The translations under genes and the position numbers were made by a program. This document shows positions 15,579 to 24,737 of a DNA stretch of 64,000 nt, piece by piece (position 1 is the stretch's first letter; every line of letters starts with the position of its first letter). The notes under the pieces are model-generated. The model was not told the origin of the DNA. It did no database searches and saw only the letters and a list, made by a program, of their open reading frames with translations. Source of the DNA: Youngiibacter multivorans (GTDB taxonomy: Bacteria > Bacillota > Clostridia > Clostridiales > Clostridiaceae). The DNA lies in contig NZ_JAGGKC010000004.1 of NCBI RefSeq assembly GCF_017873395.1, positions 62,001-126,000 on the forward strand, written 5' to 3'.

Positions 15579-17429
15579 TTGCAGAGATTCATTTTAAGCA
15601 GGAAAAACCAAATAACATTGATCAGCGCAGTTTTGATTGCGATTGCATTCACCAGTAAGCTGGTTTTCCATAATGAAGATATATTTCTTTGGGCTTTGAT
15701 CACCAGTTCCGTACTTGGGGCTTTTCCTATCGCTATTCAGGCGTTTCAGGCATTAAAGGTCAAGGTTGTCAGTATAGATGTCCTAGTCACTATAGCAGTA
15801 ACTGCAGCATTTATAATAGGGAGCTTTGAAGAATCCGCGATTGTTACCTTCCTGTTCCTGTTTGGCGCTTATCTTGAACAGCGGACACTGAACAAGACAC
15901 GGTCAGCGATCAAGGAACTGACTGAAATGGCACCTGAAAGTGCTTTGAAGCAAATGGAAAACGGGGAGTTTCTGGAAGTAGAAGTAGATGAGGTTGATGT
16001 AGGGGATATTCTGCTGGTTAAAACTGGTGCTAAGGTTCCAGTAGATGGTACAGTCTTGACTGGAGATGGATATATCAATGAGGCGAGCATTACCGGTGAA
16101 TCTCTTCCAGTAACAAAAAGCAGGGATTCTCAGGTGTTTGCAGGAACAATATTGGAAAATGGAACCATTCAGATCGTTGCTGACCGGGTAGGGGAGGACA
16201 CTACTTTTGGAAGGATCATCGAACTCGTTGAAGAAGCACAGGACTCAAAATCTGAAGCCGAGCGATTCATAGACAGATTCTCAAAAAACTATACTCCGAT
16301 TGTATTGCTTCTTGCTTTAGTAGTGTGGATTATTTCAAAGGATATTGAATTAGCAATAACGATATTGGTTCTGGGGTGCCCGGGAGCCCTGGTAATCGGT
16401 GTACCTGTATCAAACGTTGCAGGCATAGGAAATGGGGCACAAAATGGGGTGCTTCTTAAGGGCAGCGAAGTCATACACGATTTCAGCAAAGTTGATACGA
16501 TAGTTTTTGATAAGACAGGAACGCTGACAGCCGGAAATCCCAATGTGGCGGATACTGAAATCTATGCAGACAATGTCAATGAAATACTTGGCTATATTGC
16601 AAGCGTTGAAAATGAATCTGATCACCCGTTGGCAAAGGCAGTTGTAGAACACATTGGTGCCAGGAATTTCTATGCAGTTGAAGATACCGATGTTGTGAAG
16701 GGTGGCGGAATAATAGCCAATGTGGAAGGTCACAGGGTTGCGGTTGGAAATGTTGCACTGATGGAGCAGGAAAATATTCATCTGAATGAAAAGGCTCGTG
16801 AGGATATAGCTCGCTTTGAACAAAATGGCAACTCACTTGTCCTCACATCAGTTGATGGTGAATTGAAGGCACTGATAGGCATCCGTGATAAGATCAGACC
16901 GGGTGTAAAAGAGGATCTGAAAAAGCTTAAGAAATTAGGTGTTAAAAACCTGGTGGTACTATCAGGGGATAACCAGGGAACAGTAGACCTGGTTGCTCAG
17001 GAGCTTGGATTGACAGAAGCCCACGGTCACATGCTGCCTGAGGACAAATCGGAATACATCAAAGGACTTCAGGCTAAAGGAAAGATAGTGGCATTTGTTG
17101 GAGACGGAGTTAATGACAGTCCTTCACTGGCCCTGGCAGAAATTGGAATTGCCATGGGAAGCGGTACAGACGTAGCCATTGAAACCTCCGATGTGGTCCT
17201 GATGAATTCTGACTTCAGCCATCTGCCCCATGCATTGGGATTGGCAAAGGCAACAGCCAATAATATGCTTCAGAATATCATCATTGCAGTCGGAGTTGTT
17301 ATAGTACTTCTAATAAGCGTATTCTTCAGCGAATGGATGAACATGTCAATCGGCATGCTGGTACACGAAGCCAGCATCCTGGTGGTAATCTTGAACGGAA
17401 TGAGACTGCTGAGGTATAAACTAAAGTAA
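15579..17429 (+). CDS. P1B-type heavy-metal-transporting ATPase with CPG motif
   Basis: A 616-residue metal-pumping ATPase. TGES (about 172), the phosphorylation site DKTGTLT (Asp311), the HP motif in SDHPLAKAV, and GDGVNDSPSLA are all present. The intramembrane metal site, usually CPC, reads GCPGAL (Cys267-Pro268-Gly269). The last membrane helix carries HEASILVVILNGMRLL, resembling zinc/cadmium-type pumps. There is no N-terminal HMA domain; a separate HMA protein is encoded downstream. The start is TTG, set by AGGAGGAGG at 15560-15568. Metal and direction are unclear, export being likelier for this family. Confidence 0.88.
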   Translation: MQRFILSRKNQITLISAVLIAIAFTSKLVFHNEDIFLWALITSSVLGAFPIAIQAFQALKVKVVSIDVLVTIAVTAAFIIGSFEESAIVTFLFLFGAYLEQRTLNKTRSAIKELTEMAPESALKQMENGEFLEVEVDEVDVGDILLVKTGAKVPVDGTVLTGDGYINEASITGESLPVTKSRDSQVFAGTILENGTIQIVADRVGEDTTFGRIIELVEEAQDSKSEAERFIDRFSKNYTPIVLLLALVVWIISKDIELAITILVLGCPGALVIGVPVSNVAGIGNGAQNGVLLKGSEVIHDFSKVDTIVFDKTGTLTAGNPNVADTEIYADNVNEILGYIASVENESDHPLAKAVVEHIGARNFYAVEDTDVVKGGGIIANVEGHRVAVGNVALMEQENIHLNEKAREDIARFEQNGNSLVLTSVDGELKALIGIRDKIRPGVKEDLKKLKKLGVKNLVVLSGDNQGTVDLVAQELGLTEAHGHMLPEDKSEYIKGLQAKGKIVAFVGDGVNDSPSLALAEIGIAMGSGTDVAIETSDVVLMNSDFSHLPHALGLAKATANNMLQNIIIAVGVVIVLLISVFFSEWMNMSIGMLVHEASILVVILNGMRLLRYKLK

Positions 17430-17465
17430 AAGAAATCAAAAAATAAAAGCTAAAGGAGAATGAAT

Positions 17466-17699
17466 ATGCAGAAGGCAACAATCCAGCTGGAGACTCTAAC
17501 TTGTCCATCATGTGTAATGAAGGTTGAAAGTGCAGTTAAGTCAGTGAGCGGCGTAGAAAAAGAAAGTGTGAATGTAATGTTTAACGCAAGCAAGGTAAAA
17601 TTTGACTTTGACGAAGCGAAGCTGTCAGTGGAAGATGTCGAAAAGGCGATTACTGCACTTGGATATGAAGTCAAGAAATCCCAGGTAAAAGCAAAGTAA
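17466..17699 (+). CDS. HMA-domain metallochaperone
   Basis: A 77-residue heavy-metal-associated domain protein with the metal-binding TCPSCVMKVE motif (CxxC) and the ferredoxin-like fold pattern ending ALGYEV. The second ATG (17466) is preferred because the ribosome site AAGGAG touches the first (17460). It lies 36 bases after the P-type ATPase, which lacks its own HMA domain, so it probably hands metal to that pump. Confidence 0.88.
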   Translation: MQKATIQLETLTCPSCVMKVESAVKSVSGVEKESVNVMFNASKVKFDFDEAKLSVEDVEKAITALGYEVKKSQVKAK

Positions 17700-17782
17700 A
17701 GGAAATCTGGTGAGAATTACTTATAGGCATAAGACATTCTCACGAGCGACTTTTAGAAAATAACCAGACTGTTTGTCATGGG

Positions 17783-17834
17783 AAAAAAGAGGCACTCTCT
17801 TCCAGAATCTTTGGAAGACATGTGCCTCTTTTTT
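17783..17834. terminator. Bidirectional terminator
   Basis: AAGAGGCAC...GTGCCTCTT stem with an inner TCTTCCA / TGGAAGA pairing, six As before and six Ts after. It separates the ATPase operon from minus-strand genes. Confidence 0.9.
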
Positions 17835-17868
17835 AGATGATCAGCTTAGACATATCCATGCCATCAGA

Positions 17869-18132
17869 TCACTCAGTCTTGTTCCCATTACCCTTCATCA
17901 TCATAAACATCATTCCCACCATCATTATAGGGCAGATGAGCGATATGAGACCCGGCAGGAATCCGGTTGCTCCTGATGCATACCCTGCTCCCCTTAGAAG
18001 CGGCAGGATAAGAAACAGGAGAACAGGAGCTCCGCAGCATACCAACATCATCAGCATATGGGACTTGTGCCCCTTATGGCCTTTCTCTTCATTATTAACG
18101 TTGTTTTCATTTTGGTTTCCATGACAATTCAT
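17869..18132 (-). CDS. Small His-rich membrane protein, DUF2933-like
   Basis: An 87-residue protein with a His/Lys-rich N-terminus (MNCHG, GHKGHKSHM) and two hydrophobic spans, the second Met-rich (CPIMMVGMMFMMMKG). Such proteins often sit next to metal-transport genes. The start at 18132 follows AAAGGGTG; longer versions to 18249 lack support. His, Cys and Met richness suggests metal handling, but this is inference. Confidence 0.6.
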   Translation of the reverse strand: MNCHGNQNENNVNNEEKGHKGHKSHMLMMLVCCGAPVLLFLILPLLRGAGYASGATGFLPGLISLICPIMMVGMMFMMMKGNGNKTE

Positions 18133-18265
18133 AGCAATCACCCTTTCAGTATTCATTTTTGTTGAAGCATACTCTATTGTTTTAACAACACAATATGGAG
18201 AACTTATGGAGACATGCCGAAAGACTGGATCATGGAGGAATTGCTTCATTTCAATGATGAAAAGA

Positions 18266-18304
18266 AGCCCCAGCCTCCCGGATTTCTATCAGGAGGCTGG
18301 GGCT
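18266..18304 (-). terminator. Terminator of the SOUL gene
   Basis: AGCCCCAGCCTCC / GGAGGCTGGGGCT 13-bp perfect stem; the minus strand continues into a T-rich run. Confidence 0.85.
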
Positions 18305-18327
18305 GTTGTATGTCGTGCCTATTCAAC

Positions 18328-18846
18328 TTAAGAACGATTATCCTGGATGATGTCTATGAGTACCTCGTTTCTCCTTAAGAAAGGAGGGATGAATGGAGGA
18401 TTGTAGCGAGCAAGATAGAAATTTCCAACTGGATCCATTCCTTTCTTCGCTATCCACTCGAGCAGCTTTTTTTCGTAATCCCTGATCTTGCTTTCACTGA
18501 TAGTTCCTGAAAAGGTAACTGAGGCTGCAAGCCTTGTATCATTTTTCTTTATCCTTATCTTCTTGTTTCCCGGTTCAGGAAGTGTATCTCCTGAAAATGC
18601 GCTTGGCATGACGAATTCAGTTGAGACCTTGTCCTTCCCCATCTCATTGAAAACTGGAGTGGTCATGGAAATTTTCTTTTGTTCCTCATTGTTTCCGCTG
18701 ATGTAGTCGAAAACTATACTGAATCCATTGGAACCATTGAGGCTTGTATCCTCAACAGCAGCTGTATAATAAGCATCATACTGGCGCAGTTCAAAATTAT
18801 CTTCCTTGATCAAGACCTTATATGGAGCAGTCTCGTATCTGGACAT
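18328..18846 (-). CDS. SOUL-family heme-binding-like protein
   Basis: A 172-residue SOUL/HEBP protein. The ISMTTPVFNEMG and FVMPSAF segments and the YNPPFIPPFLRRNEVLIDI end are typical. Relatives bind heme or tetrapyrroles; the function of bacterial members is not settled. ATG follows AAGGAGAG. Single gene. Confidence 0.87.
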   Translation of the reverse strand: MSRYETAPYKVLIKEDNFELRQYDAYYTAAVEDTSLNGSNGFSIVFDYISGNNEEQKKISMTTPVFNEMGKDKVSTEFVMPSAFSGDTLPEPGNKKIRIKKNDTRLAASVTFSGTISESKIRDYEKKLLEWIAKKGMDPVGNFYLARYNPPFIPPFLRRNEVLIDIIQDNRS

Positions 18847-18995
18847 TGTAATTCTCTCCTTTGCGGGGTAAGCTGAAAGTAACTATATCATTTACTATAT
18901 TATACTCCTGTAAGCCTCAATAATTGACATTGATATGATGCAGAAGATCTTGGAAAATGAAGGAATCCCTGATTAATGAAACCAGGAGGTAAGCT

Positions 18996-19952
18996 ATGGA
19001 AAAAGTAATCAGACCTAAGGTTGTAGTAAGCAGATGTCTTGGCTTTGATACCTGCAGATACAACGGACAGACATTGCCTGATAAGTTTGTGGATGCACTC
19101 GGTGAGTTTGTGGAGTATAGGACAGTCTGCCCTGAGGTCGAGATAGGACTGGGTGTGCCGAGGGATCCGATCAGACTTGTGCTCGAGAGAGGGGAGATGT
19201 TCCTCTATCAGCCGGCCACAGGAAAGGAATGCAAGCAGGATATGCTTGACTACTCAGACAATCTCTTCAAGGATCTATCAGATGTGGATGGATTTCTACT
19301 GAAGGGAAGGTCACCTTCCTGCGGTATAAAAGATGTCAAGGTATACCTGGGGAAAGAGAAGGCAGTAGGCTCCATAAAGGGTGTTGGAATATTCGGAGAG
19401 CAGGTTCTGCAGCATTTTCCGGGCCTTGCTGTTGAAGAAGAAGGAAGGCTCACCAACTACAGGATCAGGGAACATTTCCTTACTAAGATATACATGCTTG
19501 CAAGGCTTAGGGAAGTTGAAAAGAAGGCCACCATGAAGGACCTTGTAAAGTTCCACGAAAGAAGCAAGTTCCTCCTGATGACTTATAGCCAGAAAGAGCT
19601 TAAGCTTTTAGGAAGGATTGTTGCCAATACAGAGAAGAAACCGTTCAAGGAAATGGTTTCTGATTACAGGGCTCATTTCGGAGAAGCTCTGGCAAACCCT
19701 CCAAAACCGACAAACATTGTAAATACCCTGATGCACATGCAGGGCTATTTCTCAGACAAGCTGACTGCAAAGGAGAAGACATTCTTAACTGAGAACTACG
19801 GCAAGTACCGAGATGGAAAGTTGCACATAGGAGTACCGATAAACCTTTTGAGAGGCTACGCAATAAAGTATGAGCAGGAATATCTGCTTGACCAATACCT
19901 TTGGGAGCCGTTTCCTGAAGAGCTGATGAATATCAGCGATACAGGAAAATAG
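18996..19952 (+). CDS. DUF523 (TudS-like) + DUF1722 two-domain protein
   Basis: A 318-residue protein of the YbgA/YbbK type. The N-terminal DUF523 domain (about 1-150) carries the cysteines expected for its iron-sulfur cluster: SRCLGFDTC (Cys14, Cys20), TVCPE (Cys45) and GRSPSCG (Cys109). DUF523 proteins include thiouracil desulfidase TudS. The C-terminal DUF1722 domain (about 170-318) contains the LLMTYSQKELKLLGRIVA block. ATG follows AGGAGG. Single gene ended by a hairpin at 20011-20052. Confidence 0.87.
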   Translation: MEKVIRPKVVVSRCLGFDTCRYNGQTLPDKFVDALGEFVEYRTVCPEVEIGLGVPRDPIRLVLERGEMFLYQPATGKECKQDMLDYSDNLFKDLSDVDGFLLKGRSPSCGIKDVKVYLGKEKAVGSIKGVGIFGEQVLQHFPGLAVEEEGRLTNYRIREHFLTKIYMLARLREVEKKATMKDLVKFHERSKFLLMTYSQKELKLLGRIVANTEKKPFKEMVSDYRAHFGEALANPPKPTNIVNTLMHMQGYFSDKLTAKEKTFLTENYGKYRDGKLHIGVPINLLRGYAIKYEQEYLLDQYLWEPFPEELMNISDTGK

Positions 19953-20010
19953 TATCGCCCAGTTTACATTAATACCAGCCTGTGGCTATATGGATTCAAC
20001 AAACACTAAA

Positions 20011-20052
20011 AGTAAACCGTCTTATCTGAATTGTCAGGTAAGACGGTTTACT
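20011..20052 (+). terminator. Terminator after the DUF523/DUF1722 gene
   Basis: AGTAAACCGTCTTA / TAAGACGGTTTACT 14-bp perfect stem followed by a T-rich tail. Confidence 0.85.
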
Positions 20053-20151
20053 TATTTATGGTGATGGGTTCTGGGAGCTATTTCGGTTTTCAAATTGCCA
20101 GGGAATCTTTTTACAGATATTTGACCGAAACAAATGCTGGCAACACACGCC

Positions 20152-20175
20152 GTATTATAATTAAAATTATAATAC
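20152..20175. repeat. AT-rich inverted repeat upstream of the PadR promoter
   Basis: GTATTATAATT and AATTATAATAC are 11-bp inverse copies separated by AA. It ends ten bases before the -35 box of the PadR promoter and may be a second regulator site. Confidence 0.55.
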
Positions 20176-20185
20176 TTGGTCAATC

Positions 20186-20214
20186 TTGACAAATATATCG
20201 GGTGGCGATATATT
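20186..20214 (+). promoter_or_regulatory. Promoter and operator of the padR operon
   Basis: TTGACA (20186-20191), 17-bp spacer, TATATT (20209-20214). A perfect inverted repeat AATATATCG-GGTGG-CGATATATT (20192-20214) fills the spacer and -10 box, and a second CGATATATCG follows at 20230-20239. This is the expected layout for autorepression by PadR. Confidence 0.82.
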
Positions 20215-20255
20215 AAATATAACGAGCCGCGATATATCGGGAAAGGAGCCATCAA

Positions 20256-20567
20256 ATGGGAATGCCGTTGACTGAGTCAATGTATTACATATTATTGTCA
20301 GTTATCAATCCTAACCATGGATATGGAATCATGCAACAGGTTGAAGAAATGACAGAAGGCAGGGTAACTTTGGGTGCTGGTACCTTATATGGGGCGTTGA
20401 GCACGCTCCTTGACAAGAAGTGGATTGCTCTTTACAGTGCAGATGAAGAATCAAGAAAGAAGAAGGAATATGTCATAACGGGACATGGGCTGTCTGTCTT
20501 GAATGATGAGATAATCCGGCTGGAGGAGCTGCTGAATAACGGAAGGAAGGTGACGAGGAATGTTTAG
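20256..20567 (+). CDS. PadR-family transcriptional repressor
   Basis: A 103-residue PadR regulator with the winged-helix pattern YYILLSVINPNHGYGIMQQVEE, TLYGALSTLLDKKW and KKEYVITGHG. Such proteins act as dimers and often repress their own operon. ATG follows AAAGGAG. It overlaps the next gene by eight bases, the common PadR-DUF2812 arrangement. Confidence 0.92.
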   Translation: MGMPLTESMYYILLSVINPNHGYGIMQQVEEMTEGRVTLGAGTLYGALSTLLDKKWIALYSADEESRKKKEYVITGHGLSVLNDEIIRLEELLNNGRKVTRNV

Positions 20568-21066
20568 GTTCAGGCTGTATTACGACAAGGACAAGGAAGA
20601 GGAATTCCTGAATGAGATGTCGGCTAAGGGCTACGCCATGAAGAGCTATTTTCTCGGGTTATATGCCTTCGAAGAGTGTAATCCAAATGAATATACTTAC
20701 CGTATCGACCTTATAAATGACATGACTTTGAAGGAGAGGAAAGAGCTATATGAACTTGTCCGTGAGTCCGGCGGTGAGCATGTTCAGTCCTGGGGATTCT
20801 GGGCATTCTTCAGGAAAAGAGGTAAGTTTGAGCTCTATTCTGACAGAGAGAGCCAGATTCATCAGTATGAACGGATAAGATTAGTATTCCTTGCCCTGGC
20901 ATTCCTGGAGGTCATTTCCGCAGTTCAGCAATGGATTCGCCTGGGTTGGGAAAATACGTCCTCAGAACGCGCTTTTGCAATGATTTTCACTGCCCTTTCC
21001 ACAATATTCATATACCAGGTAATAATAACCACTATAAAAATCAATAAGCTTAAAAGGACCATATAA
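20560..21066 (+). CDS. DUF2812 membrane protein
   Basis: A 168-residue DUF2812 protein. The N-terminal domain (about 1-100) has the FRFRLYYDKDKEEEFLNEMSAKGYAMKSY start typical of the family and a WGFWAFFRKRG segment; two membrane helices follow (about 108-125 and 138-158). DUF2812 proteins are usually paired with PadR repressors in envelope-stress or drug-response loci. Function unknown. Confidence 0.88.
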   Translation: MFRFRLYYDKDKEEEFLNEMSAKGYAMKSYFLGLYAFEECNPNEYTYRIDLINDMTLKERKELYELVRESGGEHVQSWGFWAFFRKRGKFELYSDRESQIHQYERIRLVFLALAFLEVISAVQQWIRLGWENTSSERAFAMIFTALSTIFIYQVIITTIKINKLKRTI

Positions 21067-21100
21067 CGTTTAGTATTATATCCTATATATTTAATAGCGG

Positions 21101-21146
21101 CGCGGCAATGATAATTGAGTCTATTGCTGCGTCTTTGTTTTTCAAA
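21101..21146 (+). terminator. Probable terminator of the padR operon
   Basis: CGCGGCAAT / ATTGCTGCG stem (one wobble pair) followed by CTTTGTTTTTC. Confidence 0.55.
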
Positions 21147-21276
21147 TATATAAATTGAAAGTAATTCAACCTTTGTAAAGAATGATTCGGCCAATCTAGA
21201 GGGACTGCTAATTCAGGAGGATAAGATTCATATACTCATCTGACACTCAATATTAGGCTTATTATCATGACTTGTT

Positions 21277-22191
21277 TTACTCTGCACTGACCTTATTCCT
21301 GGTTTCTATGCATTCCTTGGCGAATTTCAGGAAAAGCTCTGTGGAGAGAGGCAGCTTCTCATCTTTTCGTCTTATGCTGTAGATATGACGCATGAGCTTG
21401 ATATCGTCAATGACATCAATCTTGCAGAGGAGTCCAAGTCTTAGCTCCTGTCTTACCGCACTTTCCGAGACTATGGATATCCCGGAATTGTCGTAAACGC
21501 TTTGCTTAATGGCTTCTACGCCACCTACGACACATATGTTTTTTTGAGTGAACTTGAAGCCGCCTGTCTTCTCCAGATAGGAGATCAATGAAGTGTTTGG
21601 ATTTGTGACAAGGAACACTTCATTCTTTATTTCGTTGATGAATATCCGTTTTCTACCTGCCCATGGATGCTCATTGTTTACCACTAATACTAGTGGGTCC
21701 TCCAATATGGGGTCGCATATGATATCCTGGGTATCTGAGAGATATGGTTGGGAGATGATTCCGAGCGAGTATTTCCTGTTTAGTACACTATCTATGACAT
21801 TTTTAGTATACTGAACGTTGTTGACTACGGTGATGTATGGATATTTCTGCCTGAACAAAAACATCACATTCGGCAAAATGTAGGTACCTGGGGTACTGGA
21901 GGAGGTTATCAGGATTTCTGACTGCTCCATTAACTTCGACTGGAGCAGATGCTCCTTTGCAGTTACAAATGTGTTGTGCAGCTGCTGTGCATATGTAAGG
22001 AACAGCTGGCCATCCTTTGTCAATTCGGCTTTCTTTGCCCTTCGTATGAACAGTTCACAATCAAGTTCCTTTTCAAGGCGCTGTATCCTCAGGGAAACAG
22101 CTGCCTGTGAACAGTACAATTCTTCTGCTGTCTTTGTGAAGCTGCTGTTCTTTGAGATCAGCAGGAAGGTCTGTATGGTTTCAAGATCCAT
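21277..22191 (-). CDS. LysR-family transcriptional regulator
   Basis: A 304-residue LysR regulator: N-terminal helix-turn-helix (DLETIQTFLLISKNSSFTKTAEELYCSQAAVSLRIQRLE) and a periplasmic-binding-like effector domain (about 90-300). The start at 22191 is preferred over 22242 because GGAGG lies eight bases upstream and the standard LysR N-terminus begins there. It is divergent from the DASS transporter operon and probably controls it in response to the transported anion. Confidence 0.9.
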   Translation of the reverse strand: MDLETIQTFLLISKNSSFTKTAEELYCSQAAVSLRIQRLEKELDCELFIRRAKKAELTKDGQLFLTYAQQLHNTFVTAKEHLLQSKLMEQSEILITSSSTPGTYILPNVMFLFRQKYPYITVVNNVQYTKNVIDSVLNRKYSLGIISQPYLSDTQDIICDPILEDPLVLVVNNEHPWAGRKRIFINEIKNEVFLVTNPNTSLISYLEKTGGFKFTQKNICVVGGVEAIKQSVYDNSGISIVSESAVRQELRLGLLCKIDVIDDIKLMRHIYSIRRKDEKLPLSTELFLKFAKECIETRNKVSAE

Positions 22192-22501
22192 TCGTGAATC
22201 CTCCAATTCATGTTTGCCTGAGGGAGAAACAAAGTCTGGCAAACCTAATACTCATAAATTATATTTATTATAATAACATGTATTTCCAGGTTCTGGTAAA
22301 TAGAATTACGTATAAGTGAGAGGTTTTTGAAGGGGTAGATTAACTTTTGTTATGCAGAATTCAAAATACGAGCATTATAAATAATATTTATTGATATGAT
22401 TAATAATTGTAATTGGCTATTGTCTGCAGATGCCGTTATGATTTAGCTATCAACAGTTAACTTTTGGTGAATTAATCATTTGAAAAGGGGAAATCCTGAA
22501 T
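22192..22501. other. Divergent LysR / DASS control region
   Basis: AT-rich region of 310 bases. It should contain LysR binding sites and the DASS promoter. No clear core promoter could be named. A TGGCT...TGC element at 22414-22428 was considered and rejected as sigma-54. Confidence 0.5.
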
Positions 22502-23968
22502 ATGGAAAAAACAGTCAAGGTCACAAAGGTAAAGGGTCCTTTTGAGCTGAAAATGCAATTCTTCGGGTTGCCTTTGGCATTATTAATCTTTGCATCTATT
22601 TATTCAATGCCGACTCCTCCAGGCCTGTCATATGCGGGGAAGATGGCGCTTGGGGTATTTCTTGCGGCTCTCACACTCTGGATATCAGAAAGCATACCCA
22701 ATTACGCGGTATCATTGCTTGTCATAGTAGCGCTGCCTTTATCAGGTGCATGGACTGAGGCTCAGGCCATGGGGGTGCTCGGCTATGAGGTCATTTGGCT
22801 CACATTTGCAGCATTCATCATAGCGTCAGGCATGGAGAAAAGCGGTCTTGCGAGGAGGATGGCACTGTTCCTTATTTCGAAATTTGGAAAGAGCGTCAAC
22901 AGTGTGCTTATGCTTCTAATCGCAATAAACTTCCTAATAGCATTTGTAGTCCCTTCAACAACAGCAAGGGCAGCGATGATGTTCCCGATAGTGCTTCTGG
23001 TAGTTGAAGCTTTCGAGGTCAACATCAACGATCCGAAGAATAATTTTGGAAAAATGCTGGCTCTCCACGGTATACAGGCGAACAATCTTTCAACAGCAGC
23101 GATAGTTACTGCAACATCATCACAGATACTTGCGATAAGCTTCATAAAGGACCTTACAGGCCGTGAAGTATCATGGATGGAATGGTTCGTAGCTTCCGCA
23201 CCGGTAACCATACTTACACTTGTGGCAATGTTCTTCATAGGCAAGGTATTGTTCAGGCTGCCGAAGTCAGAGAAAACGACCCTTGACCTTACAAAGATCA
23301 AGGAAGAATATGTAAAGCTTGGCAAAATCACCATAAATGAAAAGAAGGCACTTGGAATATTTCTTGTTACACTCTCTTTATGGGCTATGGACAGCCTTCA
23401 GGTCAAGCTGTTCGGATTCCAGCTGAGTCTTGTCATGGTAGCTATCCTTTCTGCTGCGCTGTTCTTCCTTCCTTACGTCGGAATCCTTAAGTGGAAGGAA
23501 GCCAAGATATCATGGAACCTGCTCATATTCGCCTGTGGTGCATATGCAGGCGGAGTAGCTCTGGACGAAACCGGACTTGCTGCCTGGGGCCTCAACATCA
23601 TATTCAAGAGAATGGGCGTTGAGAACATGAGCTTCATAGTACTGTTTGCAGTGTTGATGTTCATAGCCAGCTTCAGCCATCTGCTCTTCACATCGAAGAC
23701 TGTAAGGACAATAATACTAATTCCGACTATCATCGGAATAGCCAACGCTACCGGGTATGATCCTGTATCTCTGGCATTGCCTGCAGCATTCTGCATAGCT
23801 GATACGATAACCCTGCCTCCTCACAGCAAGGTAAACCTGATTTACTACGGTACAGGATACTTCACGGTGCTGGAGCAGATGCTGTATGGAGTATTGGTTC
23901 TGCTTGCGAAATGGGCATTAATGGTGCTCGCAGCTGGTACCTGGTTCAAGTTCGTCGGAATAGTGTAG
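22502..23968 (+). CDS. DASS/SLC13-family anion transporter, second copy
   Basis: A 488-residue permease with many membrane spans. Family features: a VPSTTARAAMMFPI segment near 150 and a LPPHSKVNLIYYGTGYF segment near 440. The second differs from the SGTPTN form in the first DASS protein of this window, so the two likely carry different anions. It opens a three-gene operon with an exported protein and an ApgM-like enzyme, divergent from a LysR regulator. ATG follows AAAAGGGG. Confidence 0.87.
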   Translation: MEKTVKVTKVKGPFELKMQFFGLPLALLIFASIYSMPTPPGLSYAGKMALGVFLAALTLWISESIPNYAVSLLVIVALPLSGAWTEAQAMGVLGYEVIWLTFAAFIIASGMEKSGLARRMALFLISKFGKSVNSVLMLLIAINFLIAFVVPSTTARAAMMFPIVLLVVEAFEVNINDPKNNFGKMLALHGIQANNLSTAAIVTATSSQILAISFIKDLTGREVSWMEWFVASAPVTILTLVAMFFIGKVLFRLPKSEKTTLDLTKIKEEYVKLGKITINEKKALGIFLVTLSLWAMDSLQVKLFGFQLSLVMVAILSAALFFLPYVGILKWKEAKISWNLLIFACGAYAGGVALDETGLAAWGLNIIFKRMGVENMSFIVLFAVLMFIASFSHLLFTSKTVRTIILIPTIIGIANATGYDPVSLALPAAFCIADTITLPPHSKVNLIYYGTGYFTVLEQMLYGVLVLLAKWALMVLAAGTWFKFVGIV

Positions 23969-23981
23969 GAGGGATGAGAAT

Positions 23982-24707
23982 ATGAAGAAAGCAATTATAG
24001 TCATGTTGGCGTTATTGGCAGTCAGCATGTTTTCAAGCACTGCCTATGCCATGGAATTTGGAAGCCTTGAGAGTGTGCAGGATACTCTGACGCCAGACGG
24101 CAAGGATGCGATAATAAGTCAGCAGATAACTGCGGTCACGAACGAGAATGGAGAAGTCGCATTCCCACTATACAGCAAGACCGAAATAATAAGCATCGAC
24201 GCTGATAAGGGAAGTATACTTGAGGACCCGAAGGTTATTGAATACGGCGACCATAAGTTCAACGTGGTTGTATTCAGTGAAAAGGAGTCTGAGGTATCTT
24301 TCAAGGTCACTATCAAGAAGACTGGAGTTTATGAAGGGAAAAAAGCTAAGCTTGGCGATACTTTTCCAAGTGGGGCTCTGACTATTGAACACAAGGCAGT
24401 CAATTCGTCACCAAACACAATCAAGTCGTATTCAATAAAGATTGCTGCTCCTGAAGGCAAAGAACTATTGAACATTGTTGGATATGATGCGGAGGAATCC
24501 TTTGGTATAACACAGGAAGACGGCCAGGTTTTTGGCGGATTCGACTTCGAGGAAGTGGATGCAGGCCAGGAAGTGAAGCTTGCCATAAACATCTTCAGCC
24601 CGATGAAAATCCATTCCACGCTGGTGTGGATATTGTCCGGACTGATCTCAGTAGCATTCATGCTGAAAAACAGGGATCTCCTGAAGGGTAAGGCTGCATT
24701 GCAGTAA
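23982..24707 (+). CDS. Exported, C-terminally anchored protein of the DASS operon
   Basis: A 241-residue protein with a cleavable signal peptide (about 1-23, ending STAYA), an all-beta-looking extracytoplasmic domain, and a C-terminal membrane helix (about 213-232) followed by KNRDLLKGK, giving a type I membrane topology. I do not recognise the domain. It starts 13 bases after the transporter stop with a GGAGGG site, so it may be an accessory or substrate-capturing subunit of the transporter. Confidence 0.72.
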   Translation: MKKAIIVMLALLAVSMFSSTAYAMEFGSLESVQDTLTPDGKDAIISQQITAVTNENGEVAFPLYSKTEIISIDADKGSILEDPKVIEYGDHKFNVVVFSEKESEVSFKVTIKKTGVYEGKKAKLGDTFPSGALTIEHKAVNSSPNTIKSYSIKIAAPEGKELLNIVGYDAEESFGITQEDGQVFGGFDFEEVDAGQEVKLAINIFSPMKIHSTLVWILSGLISVAFMLKNRDLLKGKAALQ

Positions 24708-24737
24708 GAAGAATTTCGATATTAGGGCGGTAAGAAT

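Noticed and set aside
18133..18249. N-terminal extension of the small His-rich membrane protein
   Set aside because: No ribosome site, and the added residues do not resemble the rest.
22414..22428. Sigma-54-like element before the second DASS gene
   Set aside because: TGGCTATTGTCTGCA has GG and GC one base too close and lacks the TTGC box; the operon has a LysR regulator instead.
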